In this document: one piece after another, positions 32,901-44,314 of the stretch
How the letters are laid out: every line of letters begins with the position of its first letter
Numbering within the stretch: position 1 is the first letter of the stretch
Assembly: GCF_021134715.1 (NCBI RefSeq)
Contig: NC_060022.1
Location: 5,523,001-5,587,000, forward strand
Source: Daphnia pulex
Taxonomy: Eukaryota; Arthropoda; Branchiopoda; Diplostraca; Daphniidae
Length of the DNA: 64,000 nt
Direction of reading: 5' to 3'
The notes under the pieces: generated by a model
Database searches by the model: none
What the model was told of the DNA's origin: nothing
What the model saw: the letters and a program-made list of their open reading frames with translations, nothing else
Made by a program: the position numbers and the translations under genes

Positions 32901-35900
32901 AAACTTACCGTCTTTGCACTTGAAAGTAGACAACGTATGCGTGTCTCGCTCACACTCGTGCCTATACCTTGGTCTTACCATTGACGACAAGCTCAGTTGG
33001 AACATCCATATAGCAAACAAATGCTCTGCGGTAAAAAAACTCTTATTCCTCATTCTAAAATGTTGTCGGCTGTCTTGGGGACTCTCGCGCAATGCAATCT
33101 CTCTTCTGTACAAAACAACGGTGATTCCAACCATACTTTACAACTGTTCTGTTTGGGCTTCGGCCATCCGCAGGAAACGTGTGGTTGCAGCCCTGAAATC
33201 CGCCCAACGCCCCTTTGCGTTATCAATTGGCCGACTGTTCAAGTCCACGTCCACTGACGCGGCTCTCATCCTCGCCAACATCTTCCCTCTGCACCTCAAA
33301 ATAATCGAAACGGTTCTAAAGAGATCCTTTTCTGCCCTTGCTGCTCTTCTTCCTCCCTCGTCATTACAAGTTGCCGGCGAAACTTCGGCCAAAATTCTGG
33401 CGTCTGAAACTCCAGCAGGCATACCTGTTGGTCTGCACAGAAAAAGAGTGTTGCGCTCAGAAATGCTTTCCTTTTGGAACTCAGCCTGGCAAAACGCTAG
33501 TACGGGTGCCCAGACCCGCTTGTTTTTTCCCTCAGTGGAATCAGCCTTGATTTTGTCTTCTTCGGAATTACCGTTCTTTCTCTGCAGCTTTCTCTCGGGC
33601 CACTGCGGCCTAAACAATTTTCTCTTTAAAATCAAAAAGTCTCCGTCACCGCTCTGTCCCTGCCTGTCAGGGGAAGTGGAAGATGTGGCTCATATTTTGT
33701 TTGTCTGTACCAGCCACGCCGTACACAGAGTCAGCCTTATTAATTCTGCGGCTGAGTTAAAGCTGTCGTGGCCAGTCCCATTAGACGCTTTCGCCCAATC
33801 AAAAACTCTTTGGTCTGCGCTTGTTAAATTCCTATGTTCTATCAAAAGACTTTAACCTCCACCACCTTTTCCCTGTTCTTTATATTTTATTTCTTCTCTT
33901 AGTTGCGTTTTGGTACTCTGTACATTTTTGCATGGGTCCCTCGTGCCCTAATTTCGGGCGCTTTTAACCCTGCTTTCATCCTCAGGCTCTAGCGGGCGCC
34001 TTAACCGGACCGTGGCCGTAAGAGTCGTCCGTTGCTTCGCGGTGCTGGTGACATCCAAATCAGCATCTCGTCGCTCCGGACTATCTGGGGGGTTGGCAGC
34101 GGCGTCTTTTTATTCTTTTTAGTCTTCTTATTCTTTTTACTCGTGCTCTTAGTTGCATTTTGGCCGCTCTTTTGTTTCGCATGAGTCCCTCGTGCCCTAA
34201 TTTCTGGCGCTTTTAACCCTGCTTTCATCCTCAGGCTCTAGCGGGCGCCTTAACCGGACCGTGGCCGTAAGAGTCGTCCGTTGCTTCGCGGTGCTGGTGA
34301 CATCCATATCAGCATCTCGTCGCTCCGGACTATCTGGGGGGTCGGCAGCGGCGTCTTTTTATTCTTTTTAGTCTTCTTATTCTTTTTTACTCAGTTTTTC
34401 AATCGCGTGCCTCTCCGCTTCACTTTCCAGAATTCCAGTTCTACTTTCGATCTTCTGCCTAATCTTTCTTCTCGGTTCCCTCTCTCTTCTCCCATCCTCC
34501 TCTCTTATCCTTATTTTATCTCTATTTCATAATAATGTGACTCTTGTATTTTACCATGCCTATGACAATAAATTGGTAACATTCGCCTTCGGCGAATACA
34601 CACCTCATTTAAAATACGAACGACGTCTTAATCAAATTGGTCTCTTTTTCTTTGACGTCTTACATGCAGATAAGTTACATAGTCCTTTTGGCTGTTTGAT
34701 ACAAGAGTCAACCGTGGGCATACTATTACCAGTTTCCCTGACCGGACTTGGGTAGTACGGGGATCGAATGTTACGTGCCCGTCAGAACATCAGCAGGTAA
34801 ACGTATATGCGCATTCACTTAAAAAACTAAAGCAACAGTTTGACTGTGAAACCATACACTTTTAAACATTGCAATATACGTAGTACAGTATATACACTAG
34901 TGTACATACACCGGTGTATTACGTGCTCACAATGATATCAAATTACGCAAATGACTCCAGCCTGCAGAAATGTAAGTATATTATTACAAATTCATTACCC
35001 TGGCTATTATAATAATACGCTTGCACCAATTGAATTGGACAATTGCACTCGGAATCTGAGGAATTTTCCTCCCGGAATAGGCCTAGATTTTGAAAATACT
35101 ACTCAGTTGCGACCTTTTTAAAAAAAATTTGACTACATCTTACTTTGTTTAAAACGTAAAAGATTACATTCAGGAAATGAATATTGAGTGCATGCATGGG
35201 TATTTTTAGATGGAATTGAGGAGTCCATGAAAAATGATGCGTCTGTGACTAGACAGCAGCAAGCTACTAGAGAAATGGTGCCAAGAAGGGCCGAAGGGCC
35301 CATCCAAGTTTAGAATTGCTCGATCTTTGTGGCGCATCCTCTTCTAGTGAGCGCGGTTATATAGCAAAAAAAAAATGGTTCGGTTGAGAGGGAAAGTTCT
35401 ACAGTGGAAACTGATCTATCCCGATTGAATTACATCCACACGTATTTCCAGCAACACACTCGCTAGCGCAATAACAGTATACAGTCTAGCCATAGTGGAC
35501 TTTAAAAATAGCATCCAAATGGCTTTCTCGAACCGGTACTACAGGACATTGAAGAAATCCCAACTCTTTTAAAAGTCCGTATACAGTACAGAGTGTGAAA
35601 AACTGCTTTGACATTGATAGTTGTCTGTTATGAGAGTAATCGGCCCATAGTAATGGTTAATCAAAGCCCTCGAGTCCTTTCCAAGGTAATTAAAAGTGCA
35701 CTAGGAACTTGTAAACTCAGCAGATACGGTAACGTTGATTCACAAGTTTCATTGACAAGGAAAAAGCAAAAAAAATAGCAGGCAAATGAAACAAAAGGAA
35801 AAACAATAACAGAAAGAGGGACGGACTCTGTTTGATATTAGTCTTCCACTTACTCCTCACATGGAAACGCTAGCAACGCGGTTACAAGGTATATATTGTA

Positions 35901-36293
35901 TATTATACAACAGGTATACCAACATCCTGATCACAAAATCGACTCTGTAGTCGTGAGTGCGTGCCCTGCAGCCGCTGCAATTCAATCCGAGGTGATCTGG
36001 TGTCATTACGCAGCGAATTCGGCCTCTCGCCTTTCACTCGTAACGAGATCTCAGACCTGGAAACCCGAATAAACTTCCCTACTCCCACACGTTTCGTATA
36101 CCGGAGTACACTGCCGAATTCACCCTAATATACTTTCTGTACTTAGCTCTAACAAAAAAACTATGCCCTGCAAAAACTTTCGTTTGCATCGCTCGGCAAT
36201 ATTTTGTCTTACAGAAACTGGTATGCCATTGTTTAAAAAAATTTCAAATGAAAGTGACACATCACTTACCCAGGACGTATGCGATTGGGCCAT
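29937..36293 (-). CDS. SOBP: Sine oculis-binding protein homologue (SOBP / Jackson circler family)
   Basis: Nuclear protein with FCS-type zinc fingers that binds Six-family (sine oculis) transcription factors. Three coding exons: 36293-36270 (MAQSHTSW), 31244-31118 and 31054-29937, joining in phases 0 and 1 to about 422 residues. Zinc-binding pairs are NCSWCG...VFCSDICFSQCRR and VCDWCKHVRHTV...QFCTDKCRNQYKM; the second block is the best-conserved part of the family. After a disordered Ser/Lys/His-rich stretch comes a Pro-rich segment and a C-terminal run of alternating Pro-Ile/Val (LIPLPIPVPIPIPL), which vertebrate SOBP also has. The 5.0 kb first intron carries an antisense non-LTR retrotransposon. 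Exon 1 is inferred from position, a strong GTAAGT donor and phase; additional small exons in the intron cannot be excluded. Confidence 0.8.
31980..33855 (+). pseudogene. LINE ORF2 fragment: reverse transcriptase, endonuclease lost
   Basis: An uninterrupted frame of about 625 codons. Reverse transcriptase blocks are in order: SAGSDCISSVWL, FRPISILNSLSKILEKV, QHGFRAGLSTESA, LDIKSAFDAAWH, GCPQGSVLSPFLWN, the catalytic YADD at about 32743-32754, and YLGLTIDDKLSW. Near the C-terminus CPCLSGEVEDVAHILFVC resembles the Cys/His finger that ends ORF2 in R1/Jockey/I-group elements. There is no RNase H domain, and the N-terminal APE endonuclease is missing because of 5' truncation, so this copy cannot move by itself. 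The frame being fully open with no stop codon points to a recent insertion. It lacks its own start codon. Confidence 0.88.
33899..34397 (+). repeat. Two-copy tandem repeat, ~249-bp unit, in the LINE 3'UTR
   Basis: Both units contain the same CCCTCGTGCCCTAATTTC, CTAGCGGGCGCCTTAACC and GGTGCTGGTGACATCC strings, offset by 249 bases, and both end in a T-rich stretch with TTATTCTTTTTAGTC. Identity is high, with differences concentrated at the unit starts. It may be a feature of the element family or a duplication made at insertion. Confidence 0.85.
34581..34597 (+). repeat. Perfect hairpin near the LINE 3' end
   Basis: ATTCGCC-TTC-GGCGAAT is a perfect 7-bp stem with a three-base loop, 16 bases from the end of the element. 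Stem-loops at this place are recognised by the reverse transcriptase in several LINE lineages (established for the eel UnaL2 element); here the role is inference. Confidence 0.7.
34627..36269. other. Remainder of SOBP intron 1, non-coding
   Basis: AT-rich sequence with no supported ORF; a minus-strand frame at 35903-36088 has no domain character. A GTGTACATACACCGGTGTATTAC near-palindrome occurs at about 34902-34924. No further transposon ends were recognised. Confidence 0.45.
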
Positions 36294-37683
36294 TTTAAGC
36301 TTGTACTTTTGGGATGAATGAAGATCGTGGAATTCAAATTATGGCTAAGTGAAAAGAAAATCAAATTAAATACGAATCACAAATGCTCCAGAAAGCGAAA
36401 CGTGTACATACGTTTTAAGAAAAGAGCGGAGAAAGTTACATCTGGCTCGTGTTGGACAACCGCTCCAACATCACTGACTGACGGCGTCGAATAGGGAAAG
36501 GATCTCTTGTGCGCGGTGTGTTAACCTACTTGGAGTATTCGTCCTGCATCGGTTGGGCGCAGGGTGCACCAAAAGCCTAGTAGGAGCTTCTCAAATGATG
36601 TTTAATTTTTGTCGTTGAACTATAACACCTTGGAATAAACCATTAATCTGGATAGAGGAAAGGGGAGGGATTAACTGCTATGAAAGAAACGAAAACGAAC
36701 CACCTAAATAATAGAAAGGGAGGGGACTGCGGAATTCTCGGAAAAAAGGGTAGGGCGCTCCAGGTGGGGGGTGTCAGACATGTGTGCCTTCATTGTTATA
36801 ACTGAAACGAAGCAAAAGAGTTAAAGGGGAGGGCGGAAGGATGTGTGTAGGTAGGCGTGTTGAATTCCTGGAAACAGGGCTCTATCATCAATTGCCTTTT
36901 TGGACTGGTACTCACCTGTCGTCCCTTTTGCCCAATGACACCACGGGGTTTTTTCCCCCCTTTCTTCATCCGCTAGCAAATGGGTTCCGATTCTTGCAGC
37001 ACGATTGTGGTTTAAACTTATCTCCATTTACCTTTCCTCGATGTTGTTACGCGACGCATTTTAATGATGTTTAAAAATTGCGATTCTACTCTTCTAACTA
37101 CACAAATCATGTTACCAACTGTTGCCGTCAATTAATTTCTTCTGGTGACTCAAGAGGAAGGTATGTTCTCATGTTATCAAAACATTAAAGAGGCACAGAT
37201 GAGATGAATCGGCGTCTCTAGCACCACCGACGTATTACTTACCATCTCTCGACAGCTGGATAGGCCTAAAGGAAAATTAAGAAGGATGCCGACTATAAAC
37301 CAGTTGACATGTTTTCAAGACGCGCGTATTCATTACATAGAGAACACAGCAGCGTATAAGTTTGATCAATCTTAATTGCAGCGTTTTATAACTAGCGTAC
37401 AATGGCAAGATTTCAATCCTTCGCTTTCACAACAAATATAGACTCTAGCGTTTCCTTCTATATATATAAAGTAATTAAACATCGTCAAAACTATTTTGAA
37501 ACATGAAACTGAAACTTGTTTGGAAATACTCAGAATATCGCAAAATTATTCTTCTGGATTGCGACAAACGTCAAAGAGATAAAGCTATTAATGTAATATA
37601 ATAGGCAATTAACCCAACTCTATTAACTGTATTTACCCATGATCTGCTAACAAGATGTGGAAAATTCTTTAATAACAGCACAT
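36294..37683. other. SOBP 5' flank to CLPP 3' end, no gene seen
   Basis: 1.4 kb of non-coding sequence, presumably with the SOBP 5'UTR and promoter. G-rich runs occur at 36700-36770. Frames at 36821-37074 on both strands are short and low in coding character. Confidence 0.45.
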
Positions 37684-38627
37684 TTACAACTTTGGTTCAG
37701 TCTTTTCATCCTTATTAGCAGCCAAGTGTTCATGTTTTGGTGGATGTTCTAAGATCTTATCAATCAAGCCAAATTCTTTGGCTTCTGCTGGTGACATGAA
37801 CTTGTCACGCTCCATGTTGCTCTCTATTACAGACAACTGCAAGCCAGTATGTTTGCCATATAGCTGATTTATCTGCTTTTTCAGTTTCATAATTTCTTCT
37901 GCTTGGATTTGAATATCTGTTGCTTGTCCCTAAAACATTAATTTGATCTTAAATTGGAAACAAATATGAAAAAATATTAATATCAAGTACTTGAACACCA
38001 CCAGATGGTTGATGGATCATGATTCGAGAATTTGGCAGTGAGTATCTCATTCCTGGGGATCCTGACGCTAACAGAAGGCTGGCCATACTACAAGCTTGCC
38101 CAACACACCAGGTGGCAATTGGTGGAAGAACATATTGCATTGTATCATAAATACCCAATCCTGCTGTTACTGAACCACCTGGACTATATATGTTAAATGT
38201 TATCAACTCGTCTACAAAATCCATAATAACATAGATATTTGAATACCTGTTTATGTACATGTGAACTGGCTTTTTGTTGCTTTCTGACTGAAGGAACAGT
38301 AACTGAGCAACAACTAGACTAGACAAATCATCTGTTATCTAAAAAAAAAAAAAAATAGTAAATTGTGCATTGTTTGAAAGACTAATTCGATTACCGGCCC
38401 CATAACGCATATGATTCTTTCTTTTAGCAACCTAGAATAAATGTCATAAGCCCGTTCTCCTCGTCCAGTTTGTTCAATGACAATGGGTACTAAAGGATAC
38501 GTGAGCTGTGCACTGGCATGAAATAAACGAGTACTTCCCTACACAACAGATAAATAAAATCAGAGGGTATATTCAAATTTAAAAATATTTCTACCGTCAC
38601 GCATTTTATTAAAGATTTAGTCAGCAT
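37684..38627 (-). CDS. CLPP: ATP-dependent Clp protease proteolytic subunit, mitochondrial
   Basis: Serine peptidase of the mitochondrial matrix forming a tetradecamer that works with ClpX. The ATG at 38627 starts a basic presequence ([11 protein letters not shown]), then exons at about 38539-38403, 38338-38249, 38190-37991 and 37930-37684. Mature-region motifs are [51 protein letters not shown] (the NSPGG strand is split by a 58-base intron), [14 protein letters not shown] with the catalytic Ser, and [10 protein letters not shown] with the catalytic His. The catalytic Asp lies in the helix region after ERDKFMSP. A short Lys/His/Glu tail ([17 protein letters not shown]) is typical of animal ClpP C-terminal extensions. 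It is divergent from CLYBL with only 194 bases between start codons. Confidence 0.94.
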
Positions 38628-38821
38628 TGTAGGTTGGAAGTCTTCCTTGTTGTTTTGATAGATCTTAAAATGTTACAAAACGAAAACTACAAGTGGTTGA
38701 AATTTTCACGCTAGATGGCTAGAACATCTGGCGGCCATCAATAGCAGATCAAAATGTAAACAAACAATCAAAATTTTGTATGTAAGTGATCAGTAATCAT
38801 AAGCAAATAAGATCAATCAAC
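38628..38821. promoter_or_regulatory. Compact bidirectional promoter, CLPP / CLYBL
   Basis: 194 bases between divergent start codons of two mitochondrial matrix proteins, with no TATA box seen. It is the shortest shared promoter in the window and the best candidate for true co-regulation. Confidence 0.55.
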
Positions 38822-40127
38822 ATGCTCAGAACTAATACTGTTGTTAAAACCATGTCTTCAATGCGTCGGTGTTTGGCCCAAAGTCAATGGTATACTAGAT
38901 CATATGCGGACGGAAACGTAAATGTTATAAAGGTAAACCGATAGACTATATCCCGTGAATTTTCTGTAACTTTTTACCTATTCGTTTGCGTATTTTTTCC
39001 TCTCGCAATATACATACATTAAGAAATATACACCTCGTCGTGCAATGATGTATGTTCCTGGGAATGACTGGAAAAAGATTAATAAGATTCCTTCCTTGAA
39101 AGCTGATAGTTTTATCCTGGACTGTGAAGATGGTGTAGCTTTGAACCGGAAAGTAAGTTGGTATGGGGTATGTCTGACTGTTTACCTCATCTGTTAGTCT
39201 AACTGTACTTTTTCAGGAAGAAGCCAGAAACAACATTAAGAAAATTTTCCAAGAACAAATGTTTCCAGAAGGGAAATCTGAATTGTCTGTAAGAGTGAAT
39301 TCAATAGACAGTGGTCTTTGCAAAGCAGATTTAGAAGCTGTTCTGAAGGGCCCAAATTTCCCATCAACACTTCATCTCCCCAAGATGGAATCGAAAAATC
39401 AGCTTGACTGGCTTGCTCAAGAACTAGAGTCCCTTCTGGGCAAGGAACATAATATCAAATTGATTGTGTTTGTAGAGTCAGCCAGATCTTTACTTGATAT
39501 GAAGGAGCTCATTCAACACAGTTTTACTTTGATGAATCAAGGAGCACCATTTACTCTAGAAGCTGCAATATTTGGTTCAGATGACTTCTGTGCTGATATT
39601 GGTAATAATTGGGGAAATTTACCAAAGATGTAAAAAATATACGAAGTTTTTTTGCTAGGTGCCACAAGAACACCAGAAGCCAAGGAACTTCTATACTCCC
39701 GTCAGTATTTTGTCACTTGTGCCAAAGCCTACCGTCTACAAGCGATTGACTTGGTGTACATCAATTTCAAGGTTAGACGCACTATAGAAATCTGTTGCTC
39801 AAATAAAAAAAATTTTGCTATATAACTCGCTGTTGATTACCTTTTTCCTTGTAGAATATCGACGGTCTATTCCGTCAGTCATTGGAAGGTGCTCAAATGG
39901 GTTTCACGGGGAAACAGGTGATACATCCAAGCCAAATTGAAGTGGTACAGCAGGCCTTTAGTCCATCGATTGAGAAGATGCAATGGGCTCGCGAACTCAT
40001 TCAATCCTTTGAAGCACATCAGCAGTCTGGAAAGGGCGCATTCACCTTTCATGGACACATGATCGACATGCCTTTACTTCTACAAGCCAGAAACATTCTT
40101 CAAATGGCAGAAAATCTCAACCAGTAA
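38822..40127 (+). CDS. CLYBL: Citramalyl-CoA lyase, mitochondrial (citrate lyase beta-like)
   Basis: HpcH/HpaI-superfamily TIM-barrel lyase cleaving citramalyl-CoA, part of itaconate (C5-dicarboxylate) disposal and of vitamin B12 protection in mammals. Five exons: 38822-38932, about 39021-39151, 39218-39599, 39659-39770 and 39855-40127. The start has a presequence rich in Arg/Ser (MLRTNTVVKTMSSMRRCLAQSQ). Family blocks are PRRAMMYVPGNDWKK, DSFILDCEDGVALNRK, SVRVNSIDSGL, LHLPKMES, KLIVFVESARSLLDM, EAAIFGSDDFCADIG with the Mg-binding acidic residues, and MGFTGKQVIHPSQI. Length is about 335 residues, as in the human protein. It is tail-to-tail with RTN4IP1 (126 bases). Confidence 0.93.
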
Positions 40128-40253
40128 TATACTAATATTAATAAACAATTTATGTTTCATAGTCTGAAAATGTATATTATCTTATTAGACTTCACCCTAA
40201 AATTATTTTTACCTTGATCACTAAATTACAAAAAAAGATACTAAATTCCTGCT

Positions 40254-41662
40254 TTACATTTGAACAATAATTTTACCGTGCTTATGCCCTCCTTTCATTT
40301 TGGCGTAAGCTTCTGGTAGTTGATCGTAGGAGAACACACTATCGATGGACGGTTGCAACTTTTAGAATCCAAAACAATTTTTCAGAAAAAATCATAAAGA
40401 AACGAATAGATGATCTAAATTATTAATACCTTCTTCTGTCGGGCTAAATCAACTAGTTGCGTGAGTGCAGCTGAGCTTGGGATAAAATAAGCCCATCGCA
40501 ATGTTTTACCCTCTATTATGGCTGTAGAGTTTGCAGCCAGTAAATCCAAACCATTCTTCATCAATCCTCCAATCATTCCGTGTTCGTCAAAATTTCGCAA
40601 TGTAGGCGGAGATAAAGTTACGTACTTAGCGTTTGCCCAGGGTTTCAACAGACTGTACGAGAACTTCTCAGTTCGACCAGAACAATCCAATATCACATCA
40701 AACCTAAGCAAACAAAATTGAAGGAATTGTCAAGAGCAAATAAACCTATAAATGTGGTACTAACCCCCCAAACTGTTGTAACTCAGAATCTGCTTCAGGA
40801 GAAGTGTAGTCAACTGCAAAATCAGATCCTAATTGCAAAAGAAAGGGAATTGCTTCTGAGGACCCTGTTGAAACAACCTATGCCAGAGACCAAATGAGAG
40901 GGATAATAGAGCATGAATTATATTTCAATAAATAATATATATCTTATACCAATGTGCCCCAATTTTTCAAAAGCTGTATAGCTATTGTGCCAACTCCTCC
41001 AGCTGCTCCAAGCACAAGCACCCTTTTACCTTTAGAGCCAATACATAGCTCAGCAGTGATACTTAATGCTGACCAAGCAGTGAGGCCAGCATAAGGAATA
41101 GAAGCTGCTTCTTCCATGGTCAAGTTTTCTGGTTTGTGTTTCATGTTGCATGCTGAAGCTACAAGATATTCAGCATGGGATCCTGGTAAGGGAGGTTGAA
41201 TAACCCCCATGACTTCATCACCAGGTTTAATTCCTGTGACACTTCCACCCACAGCTTGAACAACACCTGCAAAGTCTCTTCCAGGGTACGTTAATGAAAG
41301 ATCCTGATTATTTGCCATTTGTCTGAATACACTTGATTTCAGTTTATTAAATTTTTCAAAAACCTGGTGGCCGTAACCCTCTGTAAAAAAAGAAGATAAC
41401 TGGACATAAGTTTGAATACAATGATAAAAAGTGATTTACCTGTCATCATTACATCAAGTGCATTTACTGATGCTGCATTCACTTTAACTAAGACATCATT
41501 TGGGCGTGAAAGAGGAGGTACTTCCACAGTATTGATCAACTTTAAAGATTCCAATCCACTGTACCCACAAATTTGCCAAGCTGACATGGTATTTGGCAAA
41601 TCTGTGAATTCATTTGGTTTCACAAATGAACTGAGTCTTCGAATAGATGATTTTAAGAACAT
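40254..41662 (-). CDS. RTN4IP1: Reticulon-4-interacting protein 1 homologue, mitochondrial (quinone-oxidoreductase-like)
   Basis: Medium-chain dehydrogenase/reductase of mitochondria; the human protein (OPA10) is an NADPH-dependent enzyme implicated in coenzyme Q synthesis. The chosen start at 41662 (MFLKSSIRRLSSFVK) gives a good presequence; an in-frame ATG at 41695 is possible. Five exons follow, ending at the TAA at 40254. Motifs are DVLVKVNAASVNALDVMMTEGYGHQVF, YPGRDFAGVV, GDEVMG, the nucleotide-binding VLVLGAAGGVGTIAIQLL, FDVILDCSG, and GGHKHGKIIVQM at the C-terminus. No structural or catalytic zinc Cys cluster is present, consistent with the zinc-free family. It is divergent from QRSL1. 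Confidence 0.92.
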
Positions 41663-42117
41663 TATGTCAAGTCCCAAATGGTACGAGTGAATCAACGTTT
41701 TGCTATCGCTTCATAACAAATACACGTGTGGAACATGGAACGTTACTGTCTTGTGTCTATTATTACATAACAAATGGCTTAGGTTCTCTTACCACACAGC
41801 GCTCCGAGTGGAAAGTTATTCAACTATATTTTTACAAATTTCATATAGTTGAATTCAATTTGATGAAAAAATTTGAAGAATTATGGCGTTATTTTGCGAG
41901 AAATTCTCGTTATTTTTGGTCTTTATCTGTGCTTACTGCTTAGAGCCTTGATTTTAGTATATTTGAATTCAAAGAAAGCAGCACTGGCAACCCGCAACCG
42001 GGGAAGAATTCAAAACAATTTTTGTTTTGAGACGTCTGCTGGTGTGCAAAACCAAAACCAGGCAACTTTTAACAATATTACACGGGAATCGGGGAATAAA
42101 TCTAATAAATCCCATAA
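41663..42117. promoter_or_regulatory. Shared divergent promoter region, RTN4IP1 / QRSL1
   Basis: 455 bases between divergent start codons. Open frames on the plus strand (41647-41943 and 41873-42133) cross it but are AT-rich and domain-free. I see no TATA box. Confidence 0.5.
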
Positions 42118-44114
42118 ATGTTGCATCAGTTAAAAAATGGAAGCTGCACTGTGCAAGAACTTTATGCGCAATGTGCAAATCGTGTGCAAGTGATTAAGAG
42201 TTTAAACGCTTACATAAGAGTGACAGATGAAGTTAGTCAAGTACAGCTTCAGGAATCTACTACGAGATATTTGAAAGGTATTACAAAATTATGTTGATTT
42301 CTTTAGTCCCCAGCTAAAAAATAGTAATTGTAGGAACAACCAGACCGATGGAAGGAATTCCAATTGCTATAAAAGATAATTTTTGCACAAAGAACATTGC
42401 AACTACATGTGCTTCAAAAATGTTGGAAAACTTTGTTCCAACTTACAATGCAACTGTTGTTGAAAGATTACTTGATTCAGGAGCTATATTGATGGGGAAA
42501 ACAAATTTGGATGAATTTGGAATGGGGTACATACATTTTCTACAGCATTTTTAATACAAGTTCTCACTGAATCTATATGATATGCTGTTACAGATCAGGA
42601 ACAACTGAGAGCATATTTGGACCAACAAAAAATATTTGGGGGTCCAATTTAATTAGCAAGGCAAATGATATTGATAATAAGGTATCAGGATCTCAATCAG
42701 ATGATTTTTGTATTGCTGGTGGTAGCTCAGGTGGTAGTGCTGTTGCTGTTGCTGCTGGATCATGTTCAGTGTAAGTATTCATTTTTTAAATGTATAATGA
42801 TAAGATAGACTTTATTATACAAGTTTTAATGTAATTTTGTTGTCCCACATGACAGAGCTTTAGGGTCCGATACTGGCGGCTCAGTTCGTAACCCTGCTAG
42901 TTATTGCGGCGTCGTCGGATTTAAACCGAGTTATGGGTCCATTTCTAGATACGGTCTAATTCCCTTGGTTAACTCCATGGATGTTCCGGGGATTTTAGCA
43001 CGCACCGTTGGCGATTGTCGGTCTGTTTTTGGTATGCTATTAGCTGTAAGTAATTATTTTGTGAATTCGTTTCACCGTTCTTTCATTGGTTGAACAGAAG
43101 TTATAAAAGGTTGTGATCCCAAAGACTCGACGACACTCCAACGGCCGTTAAATAAGAGTAAAACGAAAAGAAGCTCCAATAAGTTCGATAAATTATGTGT
43201 GGGGATTCCAAAAGAATTCTACTGCCCCGGATTATCATCTGAAGTTATTGACGGTAACTTTTTGTTTAGAAAATTACACGAGTTGTCACTAACTATTTAA
43301 AATTTCTTCTTTGCTGGGCGGTTGTTGCTTCGGAATTACCTTTAAATACTCAGCGTGGAAGGATGTAGCTGATCTGTTAGAAAACAGCGGATTTCGTGTA
43401 ATTCAGGTAAATACAAGTGCTTATTTCTACTCTAACAGATTCTGATCCGACTTGTTCTAGGTGTCACTTCCTCACACTTCGTATTCTATTGCCTGCTATT
43501 CTGTACTCAATCCTTGTGAAGTAGCTTCGAATATGGCACGGTATGATGGACTACGATATGGCTATCGTGCAACTGGAAAGGACTTGAACAGCACTGAAAG
43601 TCTTTACGCGGCCAATCGATCACATGCCCTCAATCAAATTGTGCGCGGACGGATTTTGGCAGGAAACTACTTTCTTTTAAAAGAGTAAGTTCCCCGTCTT
43701 GTTTTTGTGAAGACCGCTATGCTATATTTACTGGTGAATTTTTCTAGGAATTACGATAAATATTTCGTGCAAGCTCTAAAGCTACGTAGATTGATTTATG
43801 ACGATTACATTAAAATGTGGAGTACTGGTGTCGACATACTGTTGACGCCCGTCACCTTGTCCGATGCGCCATTGTTTTCAGAATTCACCGAAAAGGATTC
43901 TCGTGCTCAATCTGCAGATCAAGATTATTGTACGCAACCTGCAAACATGGCTGGAATACCAGCATTGAGCCTACCCGTCAGATTATCGAAGCGAAATTTA
44001 CCTCTAAGTCTTCAACTAATGGCTCCTCATTTCGACGATGAAACGCTGCTAGACGTTGCTCATCTGCTCGAAAAAGAACTAAATTTTACCCATCCAACAG
44101 TTAAAGTAGCATAA
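42118..44114 (+). CDS. QRSL1: Glutamyl-tRNA(Gln) amidotransferase subunit A, mitochondrial (GatA)
   Basis: Amidase subunit of the mitochondrial GatCAB complex, which converts Glu-tRNA(Gln) to Gln-tRNA(Gln). The ATG at 42118 is chosen because [19 protein letters not shown] aligns with the family start; a long presequence is not evident, as in human QRSL1. About eight exons carry [12 protein letters not shown] with the catalytic Lys, [29 protein letters not shown] and [13 protein letters not shown] with the cis-Ser and nucleophile Ser, [52 protein letters not shown] and [11 protein letters not shown]. All triad residues are intact. It is tail-to-tail with POLR3B, the stops being 201 bases apart. 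Confidence 0.94.
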
Positions 44115-44314
44115 GATCATGTTTCACTAGGTTAAATAAATTATCAATACAATTTATAAAGTCAGATTAGCGCCATAATGAAGTTTAGATTACATTTTCT
44201 TACCTGCTGCTAACCTATCCAGTACACAATTTTTTTAATTATACACAATAATAATCAAATCTAATTTCATTGATGAGTTGTAATGTTCAGCAAATTTGAG
44301 ATATCACAACATCT

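Larger units (their letters stand above)
31980..34613 (+). mobile_element. 5'-truncated non-LTR retrotransposon (LINE) with 13-bp target duplication
   Basis: The insert is bounded by a perfect 13-bp direct repeat, ATACGAACGACGT, at 31967-31979 and 34614-34626. The 5' end falls inside ORF2, upstream of the reverse transcriptase, the usual product of incomplete target-primed reverse transcription. The 3' untranslated part is about 760 bases, with an internal tandem duplication, and ends with a small hairpin and CACCTCATTTAAA instead of a long poly-A. It lies antisense in the first intron of SOBP. Confidence 0.9.

Noticed and set aside
32370-33134. Long minus-strand frames opposite the LINE
   Set aside because: Shadows of the reverse transcriptase frame; no domain content.
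36821-37074. Overlapping frames on both strands near 37 kb
   Set aside because: Short, with no coding composition or splice continuity.
41647-42133. Plus-strand frames in the RTN4IP1/QRSL1 spacer
   Set aside because: Overlap the RTN4IP1 start and the QRSL1 leader; no conserved sequence and the GatA frame starts independently at 42118.
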